From NCBI RefSeq assembly GCF_000355905.1, contig NZ_APLF01000019.1, positions 1-40,888 of the forward strand: a DNA stretch of 40,888 bases, read 5' to 3'. Of the stretch, positions 1-8,274 are shown piece after piece. This stretch comes from Psychroflexus gondwanensis ACAM 44 (GTDB lineage: Bacteria > Bacteroidota > Bacteroidia > Flavobacteriales > Flavobacteriaceae). The position numbers and the translations under genes are program-made. The notes under the pieces were generated by a model. That model ran no database searches. It saw only the letters and a list, made by a program, of their open reading frames with translations, and was not told where the DNA came from. Numbering within the stretch: the stretch's first letter is position 1; each line of letters begins with the position of its first letter.

Positions 1-69
1 TGGACGAGACTCGAACTCGCGACCCCCTGCGTGACAGGCAGGTATTCTAACCAACTGAACTACCAGACC
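1..69 (-). tRNA. tRNA-Asp (GTC), 3' end cut by window edge
   Basis: Read on the minus strand from 69 down, the sequence folds as a tRNA. The 5' acceptor strand is GGTCTGG, the D arm contains AGTTCAGTTGGTTAGA, the anticodon stem-loop is CCTGTCACGCAGG with anticodon GTC, and the T arm carries GTTCGAGTC. Only the CCA of the complementary 3' acceptor strand (CCAGACC) is inside the window, so the last few acceptor bases and the discriminator are missing. Confidence 0.95.
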
Positions 70-152
70 GTGCTTAATTGCGAGTGCAAATATAAACCCA
101 ATTTTTAATTACACAAACATGTTTGACAAAAATAATTCAACAAAAAATAGCC

Positions 153-1085
153 TTATGACTTTAGCTTCTGTGTTTCAATTAAGTAAGTGGATAAAATCTT
201 TTCAAAGTTTTTTCTAATGTCGGCTTGAACGTATCGAATTTTATATTTTGCACAGGTTAACTTCAATTCTTGTATGAATTCTGACATCTTTTGAACGTAT
301 TCTTTTTTGATTTGCTGAGTCTGTAAATCGATTTTGGAACCACTTTCTAAGTCGAAAAAACGTTTTGGAGCATCATCGAAATCAAAATCAACTTCTGTTT
401 TATAATCCAATGTATGGAAAAGAACCACCTGATGCTTGTTGTATTTGAGATGCCTTAAAGCTTCAAACAGATCTGCCTTAGAAACGTCAGGCTGAAATAA
501 ATCTGTGAACAAAAATACTAGAGATCTACGCTTCAACTTTTCAGCGACCTCATGTAAAAATTGATAGGTATTGGTTTTGGTATTTACTTGAGGGTGTTGA
601 ATACATTTTTCCAATTGATCGTAAATCATACTGAAATGCGAACTGCTCCCCTTCTCTGTGGTTTGAAAGCGAAGTTCTTCATCATAGATAGAAAGTCCTG
701 CAGCATCTCTCTGCTTGCTTAATAACTGCATAATAGAAGCAATTGATAAGGCAGAAAATGATATTTTATCTAAATTGGATAACGACGGTGATTTAACTTC
801 AGGATAATACATTGAGGCAGACTGATCTAAAATAAAATGACATCTCAAATTCGTTTCCTCCTCAAACTTTTTAGTGTACAATTTGTCCGTCTTAGCGAAC
901 AATTTCCAATCTATATGTTTGGTACTTTCTCCCGTATTGTAAAGTTTATGCTCTGCAAATTCTGCAGAATACCCATGAAATGGACTTTTATGAATTCCTG
1001 AAATAAATCCCTCAACAATTTGAGACGCTAATAAGGGCAAATTTGAAATCGTTGAGGACCGCTTAGTTTCAGAATTGATATCCAT
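153..1085 (-). CDS. DUF58 family protein
   Basis: This 310-aa protein belongs to the DUF58 family, which is often found beside MoxR ATPases and vWA proteins. The family core is visible at about residues 36-77 (FHGYSAEFAEHKLYNTGE, then HIDWKLFAKTDKLY). A vWA-like metal site DxSxS follows at D87-S89-S91, and a hydrophobic FLFTDLF strand lies near residue 195. No signal peptide or membrane segment is evident, so it is probably cytoplasmic. No MoxR or Bat genes are adjacent here; they could lie elsewhere. Function is not known precisely; family assignment is strong. Confidence 0.85.
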   Translation of the reverse strand: MDINSETKRSSTISNLPLLASQIVEGFISGIHKSPFHGYSAEFAEHKLYNTGESTKHIDWKLFAKTDKLYTKKFEEETNLRCHFILDQSASMYYPEVKSPSLSNLDKISFSALSIASIMQLLSKQRDAAGLSIYDEELRFQTTEKGSSSHFSMIYDQLEKCIQHPQVNTKTNTYQFLHEVAEKLKRRSLVFLFTDLFQPDVSKADLFEALRHLKYNKHQVVLFHTLDYKTEVDFDFDDAPKRFFDLESGSKIDLQTQQIKKEYVQKMSEFIQELKLTCAKYKIRYVQADIRKNFEKILSTYLIETQKLKS

Positions 1086-1102
1086 AAATAGATTTTTTAT
1101 TA

Positions 1103-1141
1103 AAAATAAAAAAGGCTTGATTTAAATAAAACCAAGCCTTT
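1103..1141 (-). terminator. Terminator after thioredoxin gene
   Basis: A 9-bp perfect stem (1111-1119 with 1133-1141, AAAGGCTTG/CAAGCCTTT) lies between the thioredoxin stop and the DUF58 start. On the minus strand the stem is followed by a T-rich run, as expected for a Rho-independent terminator of the thioredoxin transcript. Confidence 0.75.
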
Positions 1142-1167
1142 AAATTTATAACTATTGAAGAGATATA

Positions 1168-1485
1168 CTATAATAAACTATCAATAGCTTCTTTATAAGT
1201 TTCTTTTTGAGCAACACCAACTTGACGGTTTACCATTTCTCCATTTTTAAAAAACAGTACAGTTGGAATATTTCTAACTCCATATTTAGCTGCAAACTCT
1301 TGGTTTTGATCTACATCCATTTTAGCAATGACAGCTTTTCCTTCATATTCGGTATTTAATTCGTCGATGATGGGTCCTACCATTCTACAAGGCCCACACC
1401 AAGCAGCCCAAAAATCGACTAATACTGGTATGTCACTTTCTAGAACTTTTTCTTGAAAATCTTTATCTGTTATCTCTAATGTCAT
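1168..1485 (-). CDS. trxA: Thioredoxin
   Basis: This 105-aa protein is a classic cytoplasmic thioredoxin, a dithiol-disulfide reductant for ribonucleotide reductase, peroxiredoxins and others. The active-site motif WCGPC lies at about residues 30-34 inside the usual VDFWAAWCGPCRM context, and the cis-proline loop NIPTVLFF is near residue 73. Length is normal for TrxA. A -7 element, TAATTTTG read on the minus strand, lies at 1507-1514 upstream, and a terminator follows, so the gene is probably monocistronic. Confidence 0.95.
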   Translation of the reverse strand: MTLEITDKDFQEKVLESDIPVLVDFWAAWCGPCRMVGPIIDELNTEYEGKAVIAKMDVDQNQEFAAKYGVRNIPTVLFFKNGEMVNRQVGVAQKETYKEAIDSLL

Positions 1486-1506
1486 AATTCAATTTATTTA
1501 TTTATA

Positions 1507-1514
1507 CAAAATTA
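1507..1514 (-). promoter_or_regulatory. Bacteroidota -7 element for thioredoxin gene
   Basis: Minus-strand TAATTTTG matches the Bacteroidota -7 consensus TAnnTTTG and lies 21 bp upstream of the ATG at 1485. No clear -33 TTTG is seen at the usual distance. Confidence 0.5.
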
Positions 1515-1584
1515 GGGTTTAAGGTGGAATATGTAACTTAATTATATATTAATTAATCTTATTTAAGAATCAGACTTTCTTATG

Positions 1585-2145
1585 TTAATAAGTTCTCCAT
1601 TTGATATTACAGCCCATACTAGGTTTCTGGTCTTTTAATACCGTTCTATTATTGAGCAAAGCGTCTAAAGCTTCTCGAATGTATCTACCAGAGGTTGGAA
1701 TACCATTTTTGGGTCTAGAATCATCCAATTGTCCTCGATAAACAAGTTCTAGAGTTTCATCAAACACATAAAAATCTGGCGTACATGCTGCATTATAAGC
1801 TCTAGCAACTCCCTGGGTCTCATCATATAAATAAGGAAAAGGATAATTGAGTTTTCTAGCTATTTTGAACATATGTTCTGGACTATCATCAGGATAGGCT
1901 TTTACATCGTTACTAGAAATAGCAACAAAGCCAAAACCCAAAACTCTATAATCATTGGCCAATCTTACGATTTCGCCATTCACATGTTTTACATAAGGAC
2001 AGTGGTTACAAATGAACATAATGATTGTTCCCTTGCTACCTCTTAAGTCATTTAAAGACAAAGCCGTATTAGAAACAGTATCCAACAGTTTAAAATTTGG
2101 AGCTTTTGTACCAAGCTCCAACATTGTAGAAGGTGTTAATGACAT
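1585..2145 (-). CDS. Thioredoxin-fold (AhpC/TSA-like) protein
   Basis: This is a redoxin-domain protein of about 186 aa. Its N-terminus LGTKAPNFKL is typical of AhpC/TSA-like proteins. The redox motif CNHCPYVKHV (a CxxC) follows the IIMFICNHCPY strand, and a proline-containing TPDFYVFD strand precedes the C-terminal part. It has no obvious signal peptide and is probably a cytoplasmic peroxiredoxin or thiol oxidoreductase of unknown substrate. The frame is open upstream to 2211, but that extension runs through the yajC terminator hairpin at 2179-2204, so I place the start at the ATG ending at 2145 (MSLTPSTMLELG). Confidence 0.85.
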   Translation of the reverse strand: MSLTPSTMLELGTKAPNFKLLDTVSNTALSLNDLRGSKGTIIMFICNHCPYVKHVNGEIVRLANDYRVLGFGFVAISSNDVKAYPDDSPEHMFKIARKLNYPFPYLYDETQGVARAYNAACTPDFYVFDETLELVYRGQLDDSRPKNGIPTSGRYIREALDALLNNRTVLKDQKPSMGCNIKWRTY

Positions 2146-2171
2146 TCTTGAAAATATTTTATTCTCAAATT

Positions 2172-2204
2172 TAAACAAAAAAGCTATCGTAAACGATAGC
2201 TTTT
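2172..2204 (-). terminator. Terminator after yajC
   Basis: An 11-bp perfect stem (2179-2189 with 2194-2204, AAAAGCTATCG/CGATAGCTTTT) is followed on the minus strand by a T-rich tract. It closes the nusB-DUF1573-yajC transcript. Confidence 0.8.
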
Positions 2205-2225
2205 GAGACACATTGTAAGTTAGAC

Positions 2226-2558
2226 TTACTTTTTAATTACTTTACTTTCCTTAGTTTCCTTGGCTTCCTTGCTTTCTTTAGCGGGAGCATTCACCTTTTG
2301 AGAAAGCTCAAAAGAGAGTGATGATTTGTCAAAAGTCATTTTACCAGATCCTGTTTCTAGGATCACGGCATCTAACTTTTCACTTAGATCAGCAATTCTA
2401 CCGTGTAGACCGCTTTTAGTAACTACCTTATCTCCTCTTTTGATAGATTCAATAAAGCTTTTTTCTTTTTTTTGTTTTTTCATTTGTGGCCTTATCATAA
2501 AAAAATAAAGCACAACAAAAATCAAAACTAAAGGTAATAAACTTCCTAATTGATCCAT
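2226..2558 (-). CDS. yajC: Preprotein translocase subunit YajC
   Basis: YajC is the small accessory subunit of the SecDF-YajC complex that supports Sec export. The 110-aa protein has a single N-terminal membrane helix (about residues 5-22, LLPLVLIFVVLYFFMIRPQ) followed directly by the family hallmark RPQMKKQKKEKSF, and then a small soluble domain with GDKVVTKSGLHGRIADL. The C-terminus is a repetitive Lys/Glu/Ser tail. The start lies 5 bp after the DUF1573 stop, so the two genes are cotranscribed. Confidence 0.95.
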   Translation of the reverse strand: MDQLGSLLPLVLIFVVLYFFMIRPQMKKQKKEKSFIESIKRGDKVVTKSGLHGRIADLSEKLDAVILETGSGKMTFDKSSLSFELSQKVNAPAKESKEAKETKESKVIKK

Positions 2559-2563
2559 ATAAA

Positions 2564-3037
2564 TTATTTCACTGGAGAACCAGCATTGTTATTTTTTGGA
2601 TTTACAAAAGCCTTAATTCTTAAAGTCTCTTTTCCAGATGCAGTATTTCCTGTAATTCTTACTTGCGCCATTTGCTGATTTTGCTTACCACTTGTATTAA
2701 ATTTTACAAGCATTTCGCCTTTTTCACCAGGAACAATAGCTTCTTTGGTCCAAGTAGGAACTGTACAACCACAACTTGCAGTCGCATTAGAAACTATAAG
2801 TGGTGCATCACCAGTATTCGTAAATACAAATGTATGCTCTACAACTTCTCCTTCATCAACAGTACCAAAATCAAACTCTTTTTCTTCAAATTCCATTACA
2901 GGGAATGATTGTTGTTTTGAATCACGATCTTCTGCAATTTCTTTTTTAGATTGATCTACTTTCTCCGAAGCTTCATTTTTACAAGCCGTTAAAGACAGTG
3001 TTGCTATTGCAACGATTGCTAACATAAACTTTCTCAT
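2564..3037 (-). CDS. DUF1573 domain lipoprotein
   Basis: This 157-aa protein begins with a lipoprotein signal (LSLTACKNE, lipid-modified Cys about residue 19). The DUF1573 domain starts near residue 50 (MEFEEKEFDFGTVDEGE) and contains the family motif NASCGCTVP, with TNTGDAPLIV just before. DUF1573 is an Ig-like periplasmic domain common in Bacteroidota. Its molecular role is not established. It lies between nusB and yajC in one minus-strand run. Confidence 0.9.
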   Translation of the reverse strand: MRKFMLAIVAIATLSLTACKNEASEKVDQSKKEIAEDRDSKQQSFPVMEFEEKEFDFGTVDEGEVVEHTFVFTNTGDAPLIVSNATASCGCTVPTWTKEAIVPGEKGEMLVKFNTSGKQNQQMAQVRITGNTASGKETLRIKAFVNPKNNNAGSPVK

Positions 3038-3081
3038 GATAATTAATTTTAATTTTTACAAAAATATGACATTTTAAGCAA

Positions 3082-4023
3082 TTACATTAATCCTCTGCCT
3101 ATTTTATTAATTTTCCCATTGGTTTGGTATTCTTTGGAAACTGTATCCAAAACGCCGTTTATAAAAGTACTGCTTTTAGGTGTGCTATATTCTTTGGCCA
3201 ACTCCAAATATTCGTTGATAGTTACTCGAACAGGAATAGATGGGAATTTTAAAAACTCGCACAAAGCCATTTTAATAAGAATACTGTCTATATCTGCGAT
3301 TCTATCTTGGTCCCAGTTTGGGGTTTTATTTTTGGTGATTTCAGTAAGTTGATCATTTGCAAGAAGTGTTTTGGTAAAAAGTTCTTTTGCAAAATTTTCA
3401 TCTTCTACATTTTTATACAATCTAGGCACTGTAATCACCTCATCGCTTTCTTTTTGCTTCTGAAGAAATTTCAAAAAGGTAGTATTTACGATTGGAAAAT
3501 CGTCTATCCAAGTCAGATTTTGATCTTCATAATAATCGTAAAGGTCCTCATTGGGCGCAATGATTTGTTTGAAAACATCCACGACAAATTCTTTATCTTC
3601 TTTAAAACTGGACGTTTCCGTAAAAATATAATCGGCGTAGAGATCTGACTCTAAAATTTTATCCCAAATTAATTTAGGGTATTCATCATCTCGTTTCCAA
3701 TGGCTTAACTTCCTATCTTCAATAAGATTGCTTATGGCCGTACTATCCGAGATCCTCTTCAGAAGTTGATTATTAATAAGTTTTTTGTTTGGGTTCTTCT
3801 CTTCCTCTGTGGCTAAGAATTTCTTTTTCACAATCTCAAAATATTCTTCCGCGTAGTCTCTAATGCTGACAAGGAGTTCAAAATCGAGTAAGAAAAGATT
3901 GTACATCTCCTCTGTGCTCTTTTTGAGAAACTTCTCTTCCGCCTGCATGGAGTCTTTGCTTCCTTGGTGAAAGGCATAAAGAGATTGCATTACTTTGGCA
4001 CGAATATGTCGTCTTGTTAACAT
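3082..4023 (-). CDS. nusB: Transcription antitermination factor NusB
   Basis: NusB binds boxA RNA with NusE (S10) in rRNA antitermination. The 313-aa protein is long compared with the ~140-aa E. coli form, which is usual in Bacteroidota, where a large N-terminal part precedes the conserved C-terminal domain. The start MLTRRHIRAKVMQSLYAFHQG is typical. The C-terminal NusB fold is shown by KTPNWDQDRIADIDSILIK, then PVRVTINEYLELAKEYSTP and SSTFINGVLD. A -7 element lies just upstream, and the DUF1573 gene follows after 44 bp. Confidence 0.93.
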   Translation of the reverse strand: MLTRRHIRAKVMQSLYAFHQGSKDSMQAEEKFLKKSTEEMYNLFLLDFELLVSIRDYAEEYFEIVKKKFLATEEEKNPNKKLINNQLLKRISDSTAISNLIEDRKLSHWKRDDEYPKLIWDKILESDLYADYIFTETSSFKEDKEFVVDVFKQIIAPNEDLYDYYEDQNLTWIDDFPIVNTTFLKFLQKQKESDEVITVPRLYKNVEDENFAKELFTKTLLANDQLTEITKNKTPNWDQDRIADIDSILIKMALCEFLKFPSIPVRVTINEYLELAKEYSTPKSSTFINGVLDTVSKEYQTNGKINKIGRGLM

Positions 4024-4045
4024 CTGTTTGTTCTAAATTTTAGCG

Positions 4046-4053
4046 CAAAAATA
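4046..4053 (-). promoter_or_regulatory. -7 element upstream of nusB
   Basis: Minus-strand TATTTTTG matches TAnnTTTG, 22 bp upstream of the nusB ATG. It probably drives nusB, the DUF1573 gene and yajC. Confidence 0.5.
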
Positions 4054-4223
4054 ATATTTAAAAGAAGAGTTTAACCCGTATTTGTATTTATTTAAATCCT
4101 AATTGAAACCTTTCCTAACGCCTTAAGGTTTAAATGGGTTATGAATTGAAGGATATTAGCCCTTAGCACAACCCTTAAAGGATTAAACTTATGTTATTAA
4201 AGAAGCTAAATCTATCTTTTGGT

Positions 4224-4231
4224 TACATTTG
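4224..4231 (+). promoter_or_regulatory. -7 element upstream of ABC exporter gene
   Basis: TACATTTG matches TAnnTTTG and lies 21 bp before the ATG at 4253. The rest of the 229-bp gap between nusB and this gene shows no other feature I can support. Confidence 0.45.
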
Positions 4232-4252
4232 CAACCAAAAAGTTAAAAGTGA

Positions 4253-6013
4253 ATGAAGGCCTTACTCAGTCTAAATAAATACTTGTACAAATACAGAGGA
4301 AGACTCCTATTAGGGTTTATTATTACGATAGGCGCTCGTGTTTTTGCTGTATTTATACCTCAACTCATAAGAAATTCTACTGTTGCCATAGAAGACTATT
4401 TAAATGGAGATGTGGTAAGCATTGCAGAAGTTAAACAAGAGCTTCTCATCAATATTGGGCTTATTATTGGGGCAGCTTTAGCCTCTGCTGTACTTACTTT
4501 TATAATGAGACAAACTTTTATTGTGGTTTCTAGGTATATTGAATACGACCTGAAAAATGAAGTATATACTCAGTATCAAACTTTATCCTTAGACTTCTAC
4601 AAGCGAAACAGAACTGGGGATTTGATGAATAGAATTTCTGAAGATGTCTCTAAGGTGAGAATGTATGTTGGCCCCGCATTAATGTACGGTGTGCAAACCT
4701 TAACCCTATTTGTTGTAGTCATTTATTTTATGATAAAAGCCGCACCTACTCTTACCTTATACACTTTAATTCCATTTCCCGTACTTTCTTTAGCGATTTA
4801 CAAACTAAGTATGTCCATCAACAAAAGAAGTGCTGAAATACAAAGATTTTTATCACTCCTCAACACCTATACACAAGAAAGTTTTAGTGGTATTGCGGTT
4901 ATTAAATCTTACGGAATTTTGAACCGTTTCAACTCTGACTTTGAGAAATTATCCAATGAGAGTAGAGATAAGAATGTAAATCTTGCAAAAGTGGAGGCGT
5001 TCTTTTTTCCACTGATGATCTTTCTGATAGGTTTTAGTAACCTATTTGTCATCTACTTCGGTGGGATGCAGTACATCAACGGAGAGATTGAGAGCGTTGG
5101 AGTTATTGTGGAATTCTTGCTTTATGTCAACATGCTTACCTGGCCAGTGGCCTCTGTAGGATGGATCACATCTATGGTTCAAAGAGCTGAAGCCTCTCAA
5201 GAACGGATTAACGAATTTCTAAGTGAATCTCCAAATATCAAAAATAATTCCCCAGAGTCTTCTGAAAATGTTTTAGGTGACATTGAATTTAAGAATGTTA
5301 GTTTCACCTACGAAGACACCAATATAGTAGCTTTAAAGAATATTTCCTTTAAAGTTAAAAAGGGGGAAACTCTTGCTATTATGGGTAAGACCGGCTCGGG
5401 AAAGTCTACTATCCTAGAGTTGATTGGGAGATTGTATGATGTGAATAAGGGCGAAATATTAATTGACGGTAAGCCAATAGAGAGCTACAATCTTGATGAA
5501 TTAAGAAAACAGCTTGGCTATGTTCCACAAGATGCTTTCCTATTTAGTAGTTCTTTACGCGATAATATAAAATTTGGTAAGGTCGATGCCACCGAAGAAG
5601 ATATTGTAGATGCTGCAAAAAATGCTGCAGTACATGATAATATTATAGAATTTAGTAAGGGTTATGATACCATATTAGGAGAACGAGGCATAACATTGTC
5701 TGGTGGGCAGAAACAAAGGGTCTCTATAGCAAGAGCTATCATTAAAGATCCTAGAATAGTCCTATTTGACGACTGTCTATCGGCGGTTGATACTGAAACA
5801 GAAGAGGAAATTTTCAGTAAATTAAATAAAATTTCTAATGATAAAACTTCAATTGTGGTTAGCCACAGGGCCTCCTCTGCAAAAAATGCCGATCATATTA
5901 TCATCCTAGATGAGGGTATGATTTTGGAAGAAGGCACTCATAGTGAGCTACTTGCTAACAACGGATACTATAAAGATTTATATACCAAACAGCTTTCAGA
6001 AAAAGAAAATTGA
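4253..6013 (+). CDS. ABC exporter half-transporter (MsbA-like)
   Basis: This 586-aa protein fuses an N-terminal six-helix exporter domain (about residues 1-320) to an ATPase domain. Walker A is GKTGSGKST at about 378-386, the signature is LSGGQKQR, and the switch His is in VVSHRAS. Such exporters move lipids or drugs from the inner leaflet outward. The Walker B end reads VLFDDCLSAVD, so the usual catalytic Glu is Asp (D507). That is typical of the degenerate half of heterodimeric exporters, yet no second ABC gene is adjacent. The substrate is unknown. Confidence 0.9.
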   Translation: MKALLSLNKYLYKYRGRLLLGFIITIGARVFAVFIPQLIRNSTVAIEDYLNGDVVSIAEVKQELLINIGLIIGAALASAVLTFIMRQTFIVVSRYIEYDLKNEVYTQYQTLSLDFYKRNRTGDLMNRISEDVSKVRMYVGPALMYGVQTLTLFVVVIYFMIKAAPTLTLYTLIPFPVLSLAIYKLSMSINKRSAEIQRFLSLLNTYTQESFSGIAVIKSYGILNRFNSDFEKLSNESRDKNVNLAKVEAFFFPLMIFLIGFSNLFVIYFGGMQYINGEIESVGVIVEFLLYVNMLTWPVASVGWITSMVQRAEASQERINEFLSESPNIKNNSPESSENVLGDIEFKNVSFTYEDTNIVALKNISFKVKKGETLAIMGKTGSGKSTILELIGRLYDVNKGEILIDGKPIESYNLDELRKQLGYVPQDAFLFSSSLRDNIKFGKVDATEEDIVDAAKNAAVHDNIIEFSKGYDTILGERGITLSGGQKQRVSIARAIIKDPRIVLFDDCLSAVDTETEEEIFSKLNKISNDKTSIVVSHRASSAKNADHIIILDEGMILEEGTHSELLANNGYYKDLYTKQLSEKEN

Positions 6014-6088
6014 ATTTTTATTTGTGTTTTTAATTTTTTTTAAGACTTTTGAACAAATGTTATATTAATCTTATTTAACTAAAGTATT

Positions 6089-6478
6089 ATGAGTGAACAA
6101 GAGCCGATGAAGAACGAGGATATTTTCTCGAAGGTTATAAGAGCAGGAAGAAGGACTTACTTTTTTGACGTGAGATCCACAAAAGCTGACGATTATTACT
6201 TAACTATCACAGAAAGTAAAAAATTTACAAATGACGATGGATCTTTCTTTTATAGAAAACATAAGATTTATTTGTACAAAGAAGATTTCGAAAACTTCAA
6301 AGAAGCTTTAGAAGAAACGACAAACTATATTATTGATAAAAAAGGGGAAGAGGTGATAAGCGATCGTCACCAAAAAGATTTCACAAAACCTTCTGAAGAG
6401 AATTTAGAGACTTCTGAAGAAACTACTCCAAGCTCAAGCGCTACGGCATTTACTAATGTTAGCTTTGACGATATATAA
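6089..6478 (+). CDS. PUR-domain (DUF3276) nucleic-acid-binding protein
   Basis: This 129-aa protein matches the DUF3276/PUR-alpha-like family of Bacteroidota. The conserved block runs from VIRAGRRTYFFDVRSTKADDYYLTITESKK to the HKIYLYKEDFENF segment (about residues 16-80). The family binds single-stranded nucleic acid. The C-terminal third is acidic and Ser/Thr-rich and probably disordered. It is separated from the exporter by about 75 bp and followed by a strong terminator. Confidence 0.9.
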   Translation: MSEQEPMKNEDIFSKVIRAGRRTYFFDVRSTKADDYYLTITESKKFTNDDGSFFYRKHKIYLYKEDFENFKEALEETTNYIIDKKGEEVISDRHQKDFTKPSEENLETSEETTPSSSATAFTNVSFDDI

Positions 6479-6491
6479 AATTCAATATTAA

Positions 6492-6549
6492 AATACCTAT
6501 TACCAGAAAAGCCAGCTTTGTAAAGCTGGCTTTTCTGGTAATAGGTATT
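6492..6549. terminator. 58-bp perfect palindrome, bidirectional terminator
   Basis: Two 28-bp arms (6492-6519 and 6522-6549) are perfectly complementary around a 2-bp centre. The inner part AGAAAAGCCAGCTTT/AAAGCTGGCTTTTCT works as a terminator in both directions between the convergent PUR-domain and tonB genes. The outer AATACCTATTACC arms are much longer than a terminator needs. Confidence 0.85.
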
Positions 6550-6591
6550 GATGTAAAAATAGACTTTCAGTGATTAGTGATTAACTAGAGG

Positions 6592-7320
6592 CTAATCTGA
6601 AACTTTGAAGGTAATAGGCAAGGCAAAAATGACATCTACAGGCTTTCCTCGTTGTTTGCCAGGTTGCATCTTGGGTAATTTTTCGATGACACGTCGACTT
6701 TCTTCCTTCAATTTTGGGTGTGAAGCCCTGGCGTTAATAAATTCAGCCTCTCCATTTGCTTTTATTTTAAAAGAGGTATAAATTCTATTTATGCCTGTCA
6801 AACCAAGATCTGTGGCTAAGCCCGTATCGAATTCTTTATTTATAAAAATCTTGAGTTGTTCACTCATACAAGCTTTTCGCGCTTTGTTATCGGTATACTG
6901 TTCACAACCTGGGAAAATAGGAACATCTTCAATAAAGTCAAATCCCATTTCCCTCATAGGTTCCTCTTCTACAGGTTCAAAATCATCAAAATCTAGAAGT
7001 CCAGGATTGGATGGAGTCTTCTTAAGAATTGGCTTTTCTTCTGTTTTGGATTCAGGTTCTTTTTCATCAATAATGAAATCATCAATGTCTGGTTTTGGCC
7101 TTTTTAGAGGCTCCAATACCTTTTCGGGTAATGTCACATTTGGCATCTCTTCAACTTGAAGAAATTGATAGGTAACCTGATCGTTACTAGCCAAAAGTTG
7201 TGTTTCCGTTTTCCATTCTACAGAAATCAAGACGAGTAAAAGCACAGCGATTAATCCGACTTGAAAGAAAATTAGCTTTTTATTATTTAAATTTTTGTTT
7301 GGATATTTTTTAGGCTCCAT
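6592..7320 (-). CDS. tonB: TonB family energy transducer
   Basis: TonB proteins couple the ExbBD proton-driven motor to outer-membrane receptors. This 242-aa protein has one N-terminal membrane helix (about residues 15-36), a long Pro/Glu/Lys-rich periplasmic linker, and a C-terminal TonB domain (about 150-240: NRIYTSFKIKANGEAEFINA, VIEKLPKMQPGKQRGKPVDV, ending FALPITFKV). Two Cys (GCEQY and ACMSE) lie before the domain, a common Bacteroidota arrangement. No exbB/exbD is next to it. Bacteroidota carry many TonB paralogues, so a specific partner cannot be named. Confidence 0.9.
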   Translation of the reverse strand: MEPKKYPNKNLNNKKLIFFQVGLIAVLLLVLISVEWKTETQLLASNDQVTYQFLQVEEMPNVTLPEKVLEPLKRPKPDIDDFIIDEKEPESKTEEKPILKKTPSNPGLLDFDDFEPVEEEPMREMGFDFIEDVPIFPGCEQYTDNKARKACMSEQLKIFINKEFDTGLATDLGLTGINRIYTSFKIKANGEAEFINARASHPKLKEESRRVIEKLPKMQPGKQRGKPVDVIFALPITFKVSD

Positions 7321-7750
7321 AAGTATTCGTTTTAAAATTAAAGTGTGACTAAGTGAAGACTTTCCATCCTGTAAAGGAGACTGAAGTCTTTAATGTTCTA
7401 AACGAATTCGAAATAAACACTAGTAGTGAATTTTTAGAGACCAAGAACAATGCCAAAATTTTTAACAATCAAAAACGCACTAAGAAAAACTTTGAGTTAA
7501 GTTTTATAGATTTCTTGAAAAACTGTTGGAAAAACTGTACTGAATCTTTTAGGGCTTCAGAGTTGACCTGCTTTAGCATAATGCTACATAAAAAACAAGT
7601 GAAGCATTATGGACCTAAACTTTGAGCATAGTTATACTAGCTTCAGCTATTTCAATAGAAAATTTAAAGCATTACAAAATGACCTAGCTTTTAGTAGAAA
7701 ATAAGTTTTGCCACTATAACTACAAAAAATAGGACTACTAAAATTTAAAC
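7321..7750 (+). other. 430-bp gap with a weak unassigned frame
   Basis: A frame of 90 codons is open at 7353-7625 (starting MKTFHPVKETEVFNVLNEF). I recognise no family, no signal peptide and no convincing ribosome binding site. It may be a chance frame or gene debris, since the next feature is also decayed. No other structure is evident in this gap. Confidence 0.25.
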
Positions 7751-8174
7751 TTAGTATGATTCATCTGAATCCAATTTTATTTCACCCCAAAACGTTTTAT
7801 ATACAAAATAGCTGTAAAGCAGAACCAAAGGTCCACCCACAGCGACAAAGCCCATCATGATTTCTAGAGTTTTGGTAGAGGCTGCTGCATTATATATAGT
7901 AATACTATTCTCTATTTCTGAATTAGACAACAATAAACGCGGATACAACTCAAAAGCGACGATGACAAGCAAAAGAGCAATAGTAAAAATAAAAGCCTAG
8001 CCGTATTGCTTCTTGCTTACAAGCCTCGGAACGTTGGCTATGCTCAAAAACACGAGCAATGGAACGATAAATAAGGCTTCATTAACTTTAAATACTTGCG
8101 AAAGATGCTCTAGAAAGGCAAGACCATAAGCCTTGAAGACGATGAAATTGAAAGCTTGATCGGCTATTAGAGTT
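7751..8174 (-). pseudogene. cydB: Decayed 3' end of cydB (cytochrome bd oxidase subunit II)
   Basis: On the minus strand, from about 8174 down, the frame reads ADQAFNFIVFKAYGLAFLEH, continues through VPLLVFLSIANVPRLVSKKQYG, hits an in-frame TAG (7997-7999) where the family usually has Trp, then resumes with AFIFTIALLLVIVAFELYPR and SITIYNAAASTKTLEIMM to the stop at 7751. The last block matches the CydB C-terminal pattern (E. coli: SLTIWDATSSQLTLNVMT). The upstream two thirds of cydB and all of cydA are absent, and another stop sits just above 8174. This is a gene relic; the open 73-codon piece at its end should not be read as a gene. Confidence 0.8.
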
Positions 8175-8274
8175 AATCAAAATACCTAAGATTTCAGGGT
8201 TACTCTAAATAAAATTCAGAATAAGACTGTAGCAACATTTAATCGATAAATAGTTTTTAATTTTAAATGTAAAA

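Noticed and set aside
7997-7999. TAG in the cydB relic as a recoded codon
   Set aside because: CydB has no recoded residue, and the rest of the gene is missing and has a further stop upstream; a nonsense mutation in a relic is the simpler reading.
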